DNA from: Pseudanabaena cinerea FACHB-1277
GTDB lineage: Bacteria > Cyanobacteriota > Cyanobacteriia > Pseudanabaenales > Pseudanabaenaceae
Direction of reading: 5' to 3'
Assembly: GCF_014696345.1 (NCBI RefSeq)
Contig: NZ_JACJPY010000003.1
Location: 1-64,000 of the forward strand
DNA length: 64,000 nt
Each line of letters opens with the position of its first letter. The first letter of the stretch is position 1. Below, in pieces: positions 7,382 through 16,142 of the stretch. The notes under the pieces are model-generated. The model was not told where the DNA came from. It did not search any database and was given only the letters and a program-made list of their open reading frames with translations. Both the position numbers and the translations under genes were made by a program.

Positions 7382-9286
7382 CTAAATCTGAATAAAAAAG
7401 GTTGCACCCTGATTGGGCTGGCTTTCAGCCCACACCTTGCCATGATGTCGCTGGACAATGCGATGTACGATCGCTAAGCCAATGCCTGTACCTTCAAAAT
7501 CCCTGTCACTGTGCAGTCTCTGAAAAGCTCCAAATAATTTATCGGCATATTCCATTTGAAAGCCCACGCCATTGTCTTTGATCATAATCGTGCGATCGGG
7601 CAGACTGCTAATAGAAATACAGGGCTGGGGATGATTGCGACTAAATTTGATGGCATTGCTAATTAAGTTACGGAATACCTGTTCTAGCAAGGTCGGATCG
7701 CCAACAATATCTGGCAGTTCACTAACTTCAAACTGCACATTGGCAAGACAGTCTAAATCGCCACAAATAACCTCGATCGCCTCGTCAACCAAATTTCTTA
7801 ACTTTAGCTGTTTAAGCTCAAGAGGTCTTCTGCCATAACGCGAAAGGCTAAGTAATCCGTCAATTAGCTGTCCCATCTTCTGGCTACTGTTATCAATCAC
7901 TTCCAAATAATGAATTATTTTAGGATCATCTATGGCATTCTGTTGATTAATCTGTTGTTTAAGGGCATTCACAAACCCATGAATGTGACGTAATGGCGCT
8001 CTCAAATCGTGGGAAACAGAATAGCAAAAAGATTCTAATTCCTGATTAGTACTTTCTAGTTCTTGAGAAGTCTTCAAGATTTGTGATTCAAAATCTTTGC
8101 GATCGCTAATATCAGATACACGCACGAGATTAATGGAATTGCCTGCAATCTGAATTACTCTAACTGCCAGATTGCCCCAAAATTGTTTACCTTTAAGCGT
8201 CACATATTCAACTTCACGACTCCAAAATCCATGCTTATTGATATCGAGCGCAATCTCTTGCATTTCTTCAGGTGAAAACTGATAGCGCTGAAGTATATGA
8301 CCTTCAATGCCAATTAGTTGTGACTTTTCCGAAGCTTCAAATAGAGCTACAGCAGGTAGATTACAGTCTGTGGTTAATAAAGTCTGTGGGTCAACTAAAA
8401 ATAGAGCATCTGTCGATTCATTAAAAATACTTTCCCGTAAATCGCGACTGCGAATCAATTCTAGTTCTGCAAGCTTGCGATCGCTAATATCCAAAAGAGT
8501 GCCAACAATTTGCACGGGTTGCCCTGTGGCATCACCAATAATTTCTGCCTTCATTGACACATAGATCAAAGTGCCATCTGCACGACAAATGCGATAATCA
8601 ACATCATAGGGCTGACAGTTCTGCACAGCATTCTGCACAGTCCGATCAAAATATTCAAAGTCCTCTGGATGGATATAATTTTTTAGCTCTAGATAGCGTA
8701 GCTCTGGCATCGCAGGGTCGCGCCCAAAAATGCGAAAGACCTCTTCCGACCAAGTTGCTTTGTCTTGCTGAATGTCATATTCCCAACTACCCAGTTTTCC
8801 TATTCGCTGGGCAGCTTTAAGGTGAGCATCACTTTTGACTAGCCTTTCTTGAGCTAGTTTACGATCCGTTTGTGGTTGCTTGTCTGTTTCTGCACATATT
8901 TCCTTACATAATGTCGCGATCGCATCGAGGCGAATTGCAGAACCAGACGCATCTTTAAAAGTCTTTAGTTTGGCGGAATAGTGGCGAATGCCCCCATCGG
9001 TGGCAATGCGATAATTGATCAAGCAGGAATCATTGAGTTGCGCTGTATGAATTGCTGTTTGCATTTTGTGCCGATCTGCCGCGACAACATTTTTTAACCA
9101 ATACCAAGGATCTTTTGGCGCTTGGCAGCGATCGCCATATGCCTGCTCTGCTGCCCGATTGAAATAAGTGGGTCGCAAATCTGGTAAAGCTAATGACCAA
9201 ATTAAATCATCGAGATTGTCCATAATCTCGGCGATCGCCTCAGGCAAGCGATCGGGCTGACTTCCTAATGCTTGATGCTTACTCAT
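7382..9286 (-). CDS. Soluble sensor histidine kinase with multiple PAS domains
   Basis: A 634-residue cytoplasmic two-component kinase with no membrane segments. It has three PAS-type sensor regions in order: about 15-130; 150-270, a PAS_3-type with GKLGSWEYDI and ending IVGTLLDISDRK; and 285-400. Next is the HisKA dimerisation domain with the phospho-acceptor His in SHDLRAPLRH, then the ATPase domain with N-box NLISNAIKFS, G1 box DNGVGF and G2 box GTGIGLAIV. All catalytic boxes look intact. No response regulator gene adjoins it, so its partner is unknown. A perfect 12-base palindrome (GGTTAATTAACC, 9288-9299) sits directly before the ATG. Confidence 0.93.
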   Translation of the reverse strand: MSKHQALGSQPDRLPEAIAEIMDNLDDLIWSLALPDLRPTYFNRAAEQAYGDRCQAPKDPWYWLKNVVAADRHKMQTAIHTAQLNDSCLINYRIATDGGIRHYSAKLKTFKDASGSAIRLDAIATLCKEICAETDKQPQTDRKLAQERLVKSDAHLKAAQRIGKLGSWEYDIQQDKATWSEEVFRIFGRDPAMPELRYLELKNYIHPEDFEYFDRTVQNAVQNCQPYDVDYRICRADGTLIYVSMKAEIIGDATGQPVQIVGTLLDISDRKLAELELIRSRDLRESIFNESTDALFLVDPQTLLTTDCNLPAVALFEASEKSQLIGIEGHILQRYQFSPEEMQEIALDINKHGFWSREVEYVTLKGKQFWGNLAVRVIQIAGNSINLVRVSDISDRKDFESQILKTSQELESTNQELESFCYSVSHDLRAPLRHIHGFVNALKQQINQQNAIDDPKIIHYLEVIDNSSQKMGQLIDGLLSLSRYGRRPLELKQLKLRNLVDEAIEVICGDLDCLANVQFEVSELPDIVGDPTLLEQVFRNLISNAIKFSRNHPQPCISISSLPDRTIMIKDNGVGFQMEYADKLFGAFQRLHSDRDFEGTGIGLAIVHRIVQRHHGKVWAESQPNQGATFFIQI

Positions 9287-9287
9287 T

Positions 9288-9299
9288 GGTTAATTAACC
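9288..9299. promoter_or_regulatory. Perfect 12-base palindrome at the kinase start, possible operator
   Basis: GGTTAATTAACC lies one base upstream of the start codon of the PAS kinase gene (ATG at 9286). Related half-sites (TTAATTAA at about 9314 and GAATTAACC at about 9351-9359) occur in the same gap. The symmetry and position would suit a repressor or autoregulatory site. No known binding consensus is claimed, and an AT-rich palindrome this short could arise by chance. Confidence 0.3.
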
Positions 9300-9361
9300 T
9301 ATTAGTAATTCATGCTTAATTAAGAATTATTTTACAACAATTATGGGTTGAATTAACCATA

Positions 9362-9408
9362 AAAAAACACGAGAGGCTCTAGCAAAACTGGGGCTGCTCG
9401 TGTTTTTT
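9362..9408 (-). terminator. Intrinsic terminator of rpmB
   Basis: Twelve-base inverted repeat, AAAAAACACGAG at 9362-9373 and CTCGTGTTTTTT at 9397-9408, beginning 16 bases past the rpmB stop on the minus strand. It gives a stem followed by a run of T when read from rpmB. The stem is symmetrical, but no converging gene lies on the other side. Confidence 0.8.
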
Positions 9409-9424
9409 GATTTTGTCAGTCGCA

Positions 9425-9661
9425 TTAAAACTTGCGAAGGTCAATACCTGCTTCCTTTGCAAATGCGCCCAAACCTTTTTTCTTCAAGGTTTTGATTGCC
9501 TTGGTCGAAATTTGCAACTTGACGAAACGCTTACCTTCTTCCCACCAAATTTTCTTATCTTGCAAATTTACTTGCTGTAAGTGCTTGTGGCGCTTGTGTG
9601 AGAAAGAAATCGATACGGCATTATTGGCTTTTTTGCCTGTTAGTTGGCATATACGGCTCAT
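9425..9661 (-). CDS. rpmB: 50S ribosomal protein L28
   Basis: L28 is a small basic protein of the large ribosomal subunit. The 78-residue product begins [11 protein letters not shown] and has the family pattern [21 protein letters not shown], the [14 protein letters not shown] core, and a C-terminal [16 protein letters not shown] helix. The length is normal. It is transcribed alone, between pyrF and a kinase gene, and is followed by a clear hairpin terminator at 9362-9408. An AGGAG element lies about six to ten bases before the ATG. Identification is firm. Confidence 0.97.
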   Translation of the reverse strand: MSRICQLTGKKANNAVSISFSHKRHKHLQQVNLQDKKIWWEEGKRFVKLQISTKAIKTLKKKGLGAFAKEAGIDLRKF

Positions 9662-9763
9662 GACACTAGTCTCCTATTTTTCAGTGCAGTCAAATATAAT
9701 ACATCGTTTAGCGATGATTAGGCAATGTTTTGACTCCTGTTCGCTCTGTCTTACGTTCATAAA

Positions 9764-10528
9764 TCAAACAGGATTGATGATCGCTTGCCATGCAGCGACA
9801 GGATCGGCGGCGGCAGTAATTGGGCGACCAATGACTAAGTAATTTGCACCTGCGGCGATCGCCGCTTGCGGGGTCATCACACGGCGCTGATCCCCCACAT
9901 CTGACCCTGTGGGACGCACCCCTGGGGTGACAAAACAGAAATTATTACCAATTTCTTCCCCAAATTCCAATCGCAGACGCGATCGCAGATCTTTGACCTC
10001 ATGGGGCGAGCAAACTGCACCAGTCAGCCCACTTGCCTGAGCCATAGATATCATTTGCCATACATATTCAGGCACATCAAGGGCAACTTGTAGATCATTA
10101 TTTAACTCTGAGGCGGAGATACTGGTGAGCAGCGAGATGGCTAAAAGCTGGGTCGCAGAACCTGCGATTTCAGTTTGGGCAGCTTGCATCATTGCTCTGC
10201 CCCCTGCGGCATGAATTGTCAGGAAGTCCGCACCGTATTTTGTAGCAACGCGACAGGCGGAGCCAACGGTATTGGGAATATCATGGAGCTTCAGATCGAG
10301 AAAGATCTTTTTTTGCCGCGCCTTTAGCTCGCGCAACACAGCAGCGCCATCGGCAATAAACAGTTCTAGTCCCACTTTCCAAAAGGTGACATCAGGCAGG
10401 CGATCGCATAGTTCGAGGGCAGCGATCGCCGTGGGCATATCTAAAGCCACAATAATTTGTTTATCAATAGTCCTTGCAGGTTCTGAAGCTAACCGCGAAT
10501 TAGCATTATCATTAAGGTTTATTTTCAT
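9764..10528 (-). CDS. pyrF: Orotidine 5'-phosphate decarboxylase
   Basis: Catalyses decarboxylation of OMP to UMP, the last step of de novo pyrimidine synthesis. The 254-residue protein has the TIM-barrel family marks: VALDMPT (substrate-binding Asp about 30), the KVGLELF strand (Lys about 51), and the catalytic DLKLHDIPNT with the D-K-x-x-D tetrad at 78-83. Near the end are VTPGVRP and NYLVIGRPIT for phosphate binding. The first 20 residues precede the conserved core and may be shorter in vivo, as no strong Shine-Dalgarno is seen. It stands alone, divergent from the sugar nucleotidyltransferase gene. Confidence 0.96.
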   Translation of the reverse strand: MKINLNDNANSRLASEPARTIDKQIIVALDMPTAIAALELCDRLPDVTFWKVGLELFIADGAAVLRELKARQKKIFLDLKLHDIPNTVGSACRVATKYGADFLTIHAAGGRAMMQAAQTEIAGSATQLLAISLLTSISASELNNDLQVALDVPEYVWQMISMAQASGLTGAVCSPHEVKDLRSRLRLEFGEEIGNNFCFVTPGVRPTGSDVGDQRRVMTPQAAIAAGANYLVIGRPITAAADPVAAWQAIINPV

Positions 10529-10597
10529 TGCTTGATCGTAAATTTAAAGCATACTAGAGCCTAATCCTATTACAACAGCTTGGCGCTTGGAGGATCT

Positions 10598-13156
10598 ATG
10601 AGAGCAGTATTAATGGCAGGTGGATCAGGCACTAGGTTAAGACCGCTTACCTGCGATATGCCAAAGCCGATGGTGTCTGTCCTCAATCGCCCCATTACCG
10701 AACATATTCTCAATCTGCTCAAGCGACATGGCATTCGCGAAGTAATTGCCACCCTTTATTATTTACCCGATGTGATCCGCGATCATTTTGGCGATGGTTC
10801 AGACTTTGGCGTAAATATGATGTATGTGGTGGAAGAGGATCAGCCCTTAGGCACAGCAGGCTGTGTGAAAAATGTGGAAAGCCTCCTCGATAGCACCTTT
10901 ATGGTAATCAGTGGCGATAGCATCACTGACTTTGACCTCACGGCAGCGATCAAATTTCACCGTGCTAAAAAATCCCAAGCCACGCTGATTTTAAGAAGGG
11001 TAAGTGACCCCATGGCTTTTGGCGTGGTCATCACCGACGGGGAAGATCGGATTCAAAGATTTTTAGAAAAACCTTCTACAAGTGAAATATTTTCCGATAC
11101 GGTGAATACGGGGATATATATTCTGGAACCAGAGGTGCTTAGTTTTTTACCAGTCAACTCTCCAAGCGACTTTTCCAATGATCTATTTCCTCTGCTCTTG
11201 GCAAAGGGAGTTCCCATGTATGGCTATATTGCCAGTGGCTATTGGTGTGATATTGGCTCCTTGGATGCCTATCGCCAAGCCCAGTATGACGGCATTCGCG
11301 GCAGAATTCATCTAGATTTAGACTATGTGCAGTTGCGGACAGGACTATGGATCGGTCAGCATACGGTAATTTCGCCAACGGTGCAGATCGAGCCGCCTGT
11401 GTTGATTGGCAGCAATTGTTCCATCGGCGATCGCACCAAGATTTCGGCGGGGACGATTATCGGCGATCGCGTCACCATTGGCAGTGATTGCGACCTTCAG
11501 CGACCGATTATTGGCAATAGTGTAATGATTGGCGAAGAATGTCATCTTTGGGCTTGCACAATTTCCCGCAACTCTCGCATCAGTCGCCGCGCCCATGTAA
11601 TGGAAGGGGCAGTGGTTGGTTCTAGCTCTGTGATTGGGGAAGAGGCGCGAATTTTCCCCAATGTTAGGATTTGGCCTAGCAAGCACGTGGAATCGGGGGC
11701 AACCTTAAACACTAACTTGATTTGGGGGGCAATGGCGGCGCGGAATCTGTTTGGACAAAATGGCGTGTCGGGACTTGCCAATGTCGATATTACCCCCGAA
11801 TTTGCCGTTAAGCTAGGAGCCGCCTATGGAGCTACCCTGCGCCCAGGTTCCCATGTGATGGTCTCCCGAGATCAACGCACGATCTGTCGAATGTTGACGC
11901 GATCGCTAATTTCAGGATTAATGTCCGTGGGCATAAATGTGGAAAACCTCGAAGCAACCGCCATTCCCATTTCCCGCTTTATTGCGCCTAGTCTTGGTGT
12001 TGTGGGCGGTATTCATGTGCGCGTACATCCCGATCGCAACGACTGTGTGATGATCGAGTTCCTTGATGCCAATGGCATTAACATCAATAAATCGACGGAA
12101 AAGAAAATCGAAGGTACTTTTTTTAAGGAAGATTTTCGCCGCGCCCGCATTGAAGAGATCGGTGAAATTAGCTATCCCACCCGCGTTCTCGACTATTACA
12201 ATAGCGGCTTTGCCAAAAATATTGATGTGGAAGCGATTCGTTATAGTGATTGCAAAAAAATTGTCATTGATTATGTTTACGCCGTATCAGGGGCAGTTTT
12301 ACCAAGGATTTTAGGGAAGTTTAGTACTGATGTGGTGGTACTCAATGCCAGTCTCAATGAGGTTGCCCCTGCACCTGTCGATCGCGAAAAAATGCTCGAT
12401 CAGTTAACCGATGTGGTGAAGGCAGTCAGGGCGAATTTTGGCGTACAGGTCTATGCCAATGGCGAGAAATTCATTTTAGTGGATCAAGTAGGCAAACCAA
12501 TTCGCGATGAAATTTTGACAGGCTTAATGGTGGAAATGGCGCTGACATCTCAGGAGGGCGGCACGGTTGTTGCGCCAGTGTCAGCTTCGGGAATGGTGGA
12601 ATTAATCGCCGAAAAGCATGGAGGCAAGGTGGTTCGCACAAGGGCTAACCCCACCGCCTTGATGGCTGCCTGTCACAATAATTCGGGCGTGGTGATTGGT
12701 GGTTCGGCGGAAATGGGATTTATCTTTCCCCAACTGCATCCTGGGTTTGATGCCATGTTTAGTATTGCCAAAATTATGGAATGGATTACGCTTCAGGGGC
12801 GATCGCTATCGCAGGTGAGAACCCATCTGCCCCGTTGCCATTTCCGCAAGCAAACAGTGCGCTGTCCTTGGAGCATTAAAGGAACCTTGATGCGTCATCT
12901 CGTAGAATCCTATGGACGCGAAACAGTGGAACTAATTGACGGGGTGAAGGTTTTTTATAGCGATCGCGATTGGGTGTTAGTAATGCCCGATGCTAGTGAG
13001 CCGAATGTCCATGTGTTTGCCAATGGTTTTGACACGCCTCTCAGCAACGGACAAGCATGGGCGGAGCAGCATCTTCAAGATTTTTGCAGTCACATTGAAG
13101 GTTTCTGTAAGATTCAAATTGCTCTATCCAAAGATTCTGTTCTATTGGATAACTAG
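10598..13156 (+). CDS. Mannose-1-phosphate guanylyltransferase-type nucleotidyltransferase fused to a degenerate phosphomannomutase domain
   Basis: The 852-residue protein has three parts. Residues 1-235 are an NDP-sugar pyrophosphorylase with the nucleotide-binding loop MAGGSGTRLRPLT and GTAGCVKN. Residues 250-370 are left-handed beta-helix hexapeptide repeats. Residues 380-852 are a phosphohexomutase-like region. The mutase part has lost its catalytic serine: TASHNP corresponds to VRVHPD, Val at 476. The metal loop DGDADR corresponds to YANGEKF, about 619-625. Hence it is probably a structural or regulatory domain. The fusion is known in cyanobacteria and is annotated as mannose-1-phosphate guanylyltransferase; it would make GDP-mannose or another sugar nucleotide for envelope polysaccharide. 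The start is ATG 10598, with GGAGG five bases upstream; the frame itself is open from a TTG at 10580. Confidence 0.92.
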   Translation: MRAVLMAGGSGTRLRPLTCDMPKPMVSVLNRPITEHILNLLKRHGIREVIATLYYLPDVIRDHFGDGSDFGVNMMYVVEEDQPLGTAGCVKNVESLLDSTFMVISGDSITDFDLTAAIKFHRAKKSQATLILRRVSDPMAFGVVITDGEDRIQRFLEKPSTSEIFSDTVNTGIYILEPEVLSFLPVNSPSDFSNDLFPLLLAKGVPMYGYIASGYWCDIGSLDAYRQAQYDGIRGRIHLDLDYVQLRTGLWIGQHTVISPTVQIEPPVLIGSNCSIGDRTKISAGTIIGDRVTIGSDCDLQRPIIGNSVMIGEECHLWACTISRNSRISRRAHVMEGAVVGSSSVIGEEARIFPNVRIWPSKHVESGATLNTNLIWGAMAARNLFGQNGVSGLANVDITPEFAVKLGAAYGATLRPGSHVMVSRDQRTICRMLTRSLISGLMSVGINVENLEATAIPISRFIAPSLGVVGGIHVRVHPDRNDCVMIEFLDANGININKSTEKKIEGTFFKEDFRRARIEEIGEISYPTRVLDYYNSGFAKNIDVEAIRYSDCKKIVIDYVYAVSGAVLPRILGKFSTDVVVLNASLNEVAPAPVDREKMLDQLTDVVKAVRANFGVQVYANGEKFILVDQVGKPIRDEILTGLMVEMALTSQEGGTVVAPVSASGMVELIAEKHGGKVVRTRANPTALMAACHNNSGVVIGGSAEMGFIFPQLHPGFDAMFSIAKIMEWITLQGRSLSQVRTHLPRCHFRKQTVRCPWSIKGTLMRHLVESYGRETVELIDGVKVFYSDRDWVLVMPDASEPNVHVFANGFDTPLSNGQAWAEQHLQDFCSHIEGFCKIQIALSKDSVLLDN

Positions 13157-13291
13157 ACATCTCGCCATAGTTGCAGCGCTTTGCGCTCAAACCCAAATAA
13201 AGAAATGGCGTAGCCATTTCTTTATTTGAAAACCCATACTGGGTTTGGTTTTCAATTCACAAAAGTGTAGCCACACTTTTGTGAATCGGTA
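13157..13291. terminator. Cluster of hairpins between converging genes, bidirectional terminator region
   Basis: Three strong inverted repeats lie in a row. CAAATAAAGAAATGGC/GCCATTTCTTTATTTG is at 13194-13228 (16-base stem, 3-base loop). AAACCCA/TGGGTTT is at 13230-13246. ATTCACAAAAGTGT/ACACTTTTGTGAAT is at 13255-13286 (14-base stem). A smaller AGCGCtttGCGCT precedes them near 13175. They separate the plus-strand transferase gene from the minus-strand CheA gene and would stop transcription from both sides. The number and perfection of the stems exceed what termination needs. Confidence 0.8.
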
Positions 13292-16138
13292 TTACACCAA
13301 CTGGGCAAGGGTTTGTAATAATTCGTTTTCTTTGAATGGCTTAGCAAAATATGCAGAAGCACCTAACCGCATTGCAAGATCACGATGTTTTGTGCCGCTA
13401 CGGGATGTCAGCATGATTGTGGGAATTTTTTGACAATGCTCGTCACTACGCGACTGAACTAGGAAACCAAAACCATCTAAACGCGGCATCTCAATGTCGC
13501 AAATGACCGCCTTAACCGATGCGGCGGTTGGCGATTGTGAAAGTTTGCGGAGCCGTTCGATCGCTTCGTGACCATCCTTAGCCTGCTCAACCCGATATCC
13601 AGCTTTTTCTAGGGTCATCGCCAAGAATCGCCGCACATTGATTGAGTCATCAACTACTAAGATCGTCGATCGCCGATCGCTCTTGTTTGGCAATAGAGAA
13701 AGAGTATTGGGACGTTCTGGTTTGATATCAGCGATCGCCCAATCTAGCAGGTTGTCAATATCGATAATGGGTACGAGTTTACCACCGCCCAAAATCGCAC
13801 AACTGCCAAAGCCAACGGGCATAGCGATCGGACTTTGTACGCCGCGAATTGTCACCTCCTGTTCGCCCCAATAGCAATCTACCTGCAAGCCAAAGGGAAT
13901 ATTATTACGAGCAACAATTAAGATTAATGGCTCATCGATGATCGGGAGGTTTTCGGTTTCCGTTTGCATTTGGGGACGGCTAAATTGTAAGCGATCGCCT
14001 AATTTGACGATCGGTACGGAATAACCTTCCCAATCGATTACATCTTGACCTGCGGCGGTATAGACCGAAGTATTGCGTACTAATAGAATCTCCTCAACGG
14101 TACTAGTCAATAGCGCCATTTGCAAACTATTACTTTCAAACAACAGAATGCGGGCGATGGACAGGGATACAGGCACGGTCAGAATAAAACTAGAACCTTT
14201 ACCCATTTCCGTCTCAATGCGAATGCTGCCACCGATCATATCGAGGTTAGAGCGCACCACATCCATACCCACACCCCGCCCCGACAGTGCCGTAACCTGT
14301 TCTGCCGTACTAAAACCCGCCTCAAAAATTAATTCTAAAAGCTCTGCTTGTGTAGAATTAGCGAGATCAGCTTCACTAATGCCCATTTGCAAGGCGCGAT
14401 CGCGTAGTTTATCCAGATTAATACCGCGCCCATCATCACTAACAGTAATTACAGTCTGGTTGCCGCGATAGCCTGCGGCTATTTCAATACGCCCCTTGGG
14501 AGATTTACCTGCGGCAAGCCTTTCTGTTGGTGTTTCCAAGCCATGATCGAAGGCATTACGAATTAGATGCAATAAAGGATCTTCTAATTTCTCCAAAACC
14601 GATCGCTCCACGAGGGTAGAGCTGCCACGCACCGATAGCTCCACCTGCTTGCCATGGGTCAAGGACAAGTCGCGCAACAAACGGGGAAAACGATCTAAAA
14701 CTTCACTGAGCATCCGCATCCGCGTCTGTTCGATCGCCGTTTGCATTTGCCGAGAAGTGCGCCCCAGTTCCCGTTCCGTTGCCTCCGTATCGGTCAATGC
14801 TGTTCCCAAATCACTATAAACCTCTTGCAACTGCACCACACTATCCATAATTTCCCGTGACAGCACATGGAGTTCGCTATAGCGATCCATCTCTAAAAGG
14901 TCAAAGCGGTTGGCATAGGGCAGAAAGGTTTCTGGAGTTTGATTAATTTGATTAATTTGATTAATTGGATTAAATATAGGCGTATTGCTGATAATTGGAC
15001 TGGAAGTAATGGACTCAGAAGATGTTAATACCCGATCGTAAACCTCCCGCAGTTGAGCGTTAGACTGCTCAAGATGTTGTATTCTCGTACTCAATAACTG
15101 GACTAAATCGCGCATCCTTTGTAGATGGATGCGTAGACCACTGCGTTCGGCGTTCATCTCCCCAAACCGATCGCTCAGGATTTCTAATTGACGTAATGGC
15201 ACACGAGCGGTGGGATTGATGAGAGAATTTGCTTCATCTTTAGCACTAGCATTGGCAACAGCATTAGCAACAGGAGTTGGATTGCCAACAGTAAGATCTT
15301 CTTCCATTACGGCTAAATCTAGACTGCCTTGAGGCAAACTATGATCAGCCAAGGTGGGAGCAGTTATGTCAAAATGCTCAGGCAATGCCTGAAACTGACT
15401 GACTAGCACTAAAGCCTGCGATCGCCGCCATATTTCTAAAGCCGCAGTCGTAACCGCATGGAGATCGGCATCATCGGATGCCAATGCTTGGCTAATCTCT
15501 TGACAAAGATTGGTAAAGGCTGGCAACTCCAACATCTCGCCCAAACAGCCAAACTCCTGACTGGTGATCTCAAACTCCTCACGCAAAACTTGGGAATATG
15601 GATCAGCCAAGACATCGGTTAAGCGATTGAGACAGGCATCCACCTCAGTGGAAAACATGAGAACCCGCATATCCTGCCCCGCCTCTTCTGATAGCAGGCT
15701 AGCTTCATGGTGCGCTGACAGCTCGCCGAGGATATCGCGCAACTGTCGAAAAGGTTTGCTAACTTCCTGCGCGATCCATGCTGGATCAGGGGACTGGCGC
15801 TGTTTGTATATACTAGCCACCTTACCGATGCCATCGAGAGATTCCAGAAATAACGCCTCCATTTCTGAGGTCAGGATTACTTGACTGTCTGCTTGCAAAA
15901 TTTTAAAAAAATCTTCCAACTGGTGAGAGAATTCGCTCAGGGCATCAAATCCCATCATCGCTGATCCACCCTTCATCGAGTGAGCCGCCCGTAAGATCTT
16001 GTTTGCTGATGCGCGTTGTAAACCGCGATCGCTTAAACCCAATACTTCCGTTTCAATGTCCGCTAAAAAATCCCGCATTTCATCGAGAAATAATAACCGA
16101 ACTTCCCACTCGCGATCGCTTAATGTGCTGATTGGCAT
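13292..16138 (-). CDS. CheA-type hybrid histidine kinase of a Pil/Pix chemosensory system
   Basis: The 948-residue kinase receives signals from the methyl-accepting protein encoded just upstream. Domains in order are Hpt with the phospho-histidine in AAHSMKGGSA (about His53), a variable linker, a P3/P4 dimer and ATPase region (HLIRNAFDHGLE, VSDDGRGINL, GVGMDVV), a CheW-like domain, and a C-terminal receiver (LVVDDSINVRRFL, VICDIEMPRLDGF, KPF). The receiver follows the PilL/PixL layout. A run of Asn-Gln-Ile repeats lies in the linker near 14940-14965. I start it at ATG 16138 (MPISTL), with GGAGG about 12 bases upstream; the longer frame to 16198 would overlap the upstream gene by 56 bases. It is the last gene of the six-gene operon. 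Confidence 0.94.
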   Translation of the reverse strand: MPISTLSDREWEVRLLFLDEMRDFLADIETEVLGLSDRGLQRASANKILRAAHSMKGGSAMMGFDALSEFSHQLEDFFKILQADSQVILTSEMEALFLESLDGIGKVASIYKQRQSPDPAWIAQEVSKPFRQLRDILGELSAHHEASLLSEEAGQDMRVLMFSTEVDACLNRLTDVLADPYSQVLREEFEITSQEFGCLGEMLELPAFTNLCQEISQALASDDADLHAVTTAALEIWRRSQALVLVSQFQALPEHFDITAPTLADHSLPQGSLDLAVMEEDLTVGNPTPVANAVANASAKDEANSLINPTARVPLRQLEILSDRFGEMNAERSGLRIHLQRMRDLVQLLSTRIQHLEQSNAQLREVYDRVLTSSESITSSPIISNTPIFNPINQINQINQTPETFLPYANRFDLLEMDRYSELHVLSREIMDSVVQLQEVYSDLGTALTDTEATERELGRTSRQMQTAIEQTRMRMLSEVLDRFPRLLRDLSLTHGKQVELSVRGSSTLVERSVLEKLEDPLLHLIRNAFDHGLETPTERLAAGKSPKGRIEIAAGYRGNQTVITVSDDGRGINLDKLRDRALQMGISEADLANSTQAELLELIFEAGFSTAEQVTALSGRGVGMDVVRSNLDMIGGSIRIETEMGKGSSFILTVPVSLSIARILLFESNSLQMALLTSTVEEILLVRNTSVYTAAGQDVIDWEGYSVPIVKLGDRLQFSRPQMQTETENLPIIDEPLILIVARNNIPFGLQVDCYWGEQEVTIRGVQSPIAMPVGFGSCAILGGGKLVPIIDIDNLLDWAIADIKPERPNTLSLLPNKSDRRSTILVVDDSINVRRFLAMTLEKAGYRVEQAKDGHEAIERLRKLSQSPTAASVKAVICDIEMPRLDGFGFLVQSRSDEHCQKIPTIMLTSRSGTKHRDLAMRLGASAYFAKPFKENELLQTLAQLV

Positions 16139-16142
16139 GGAC

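Noticed and set aside
14073-14471. Plus-strand open frame of 132 codons
   Set aside because: Antisense to the ATPase domain of the CheA kinase; composition is not protein-like.
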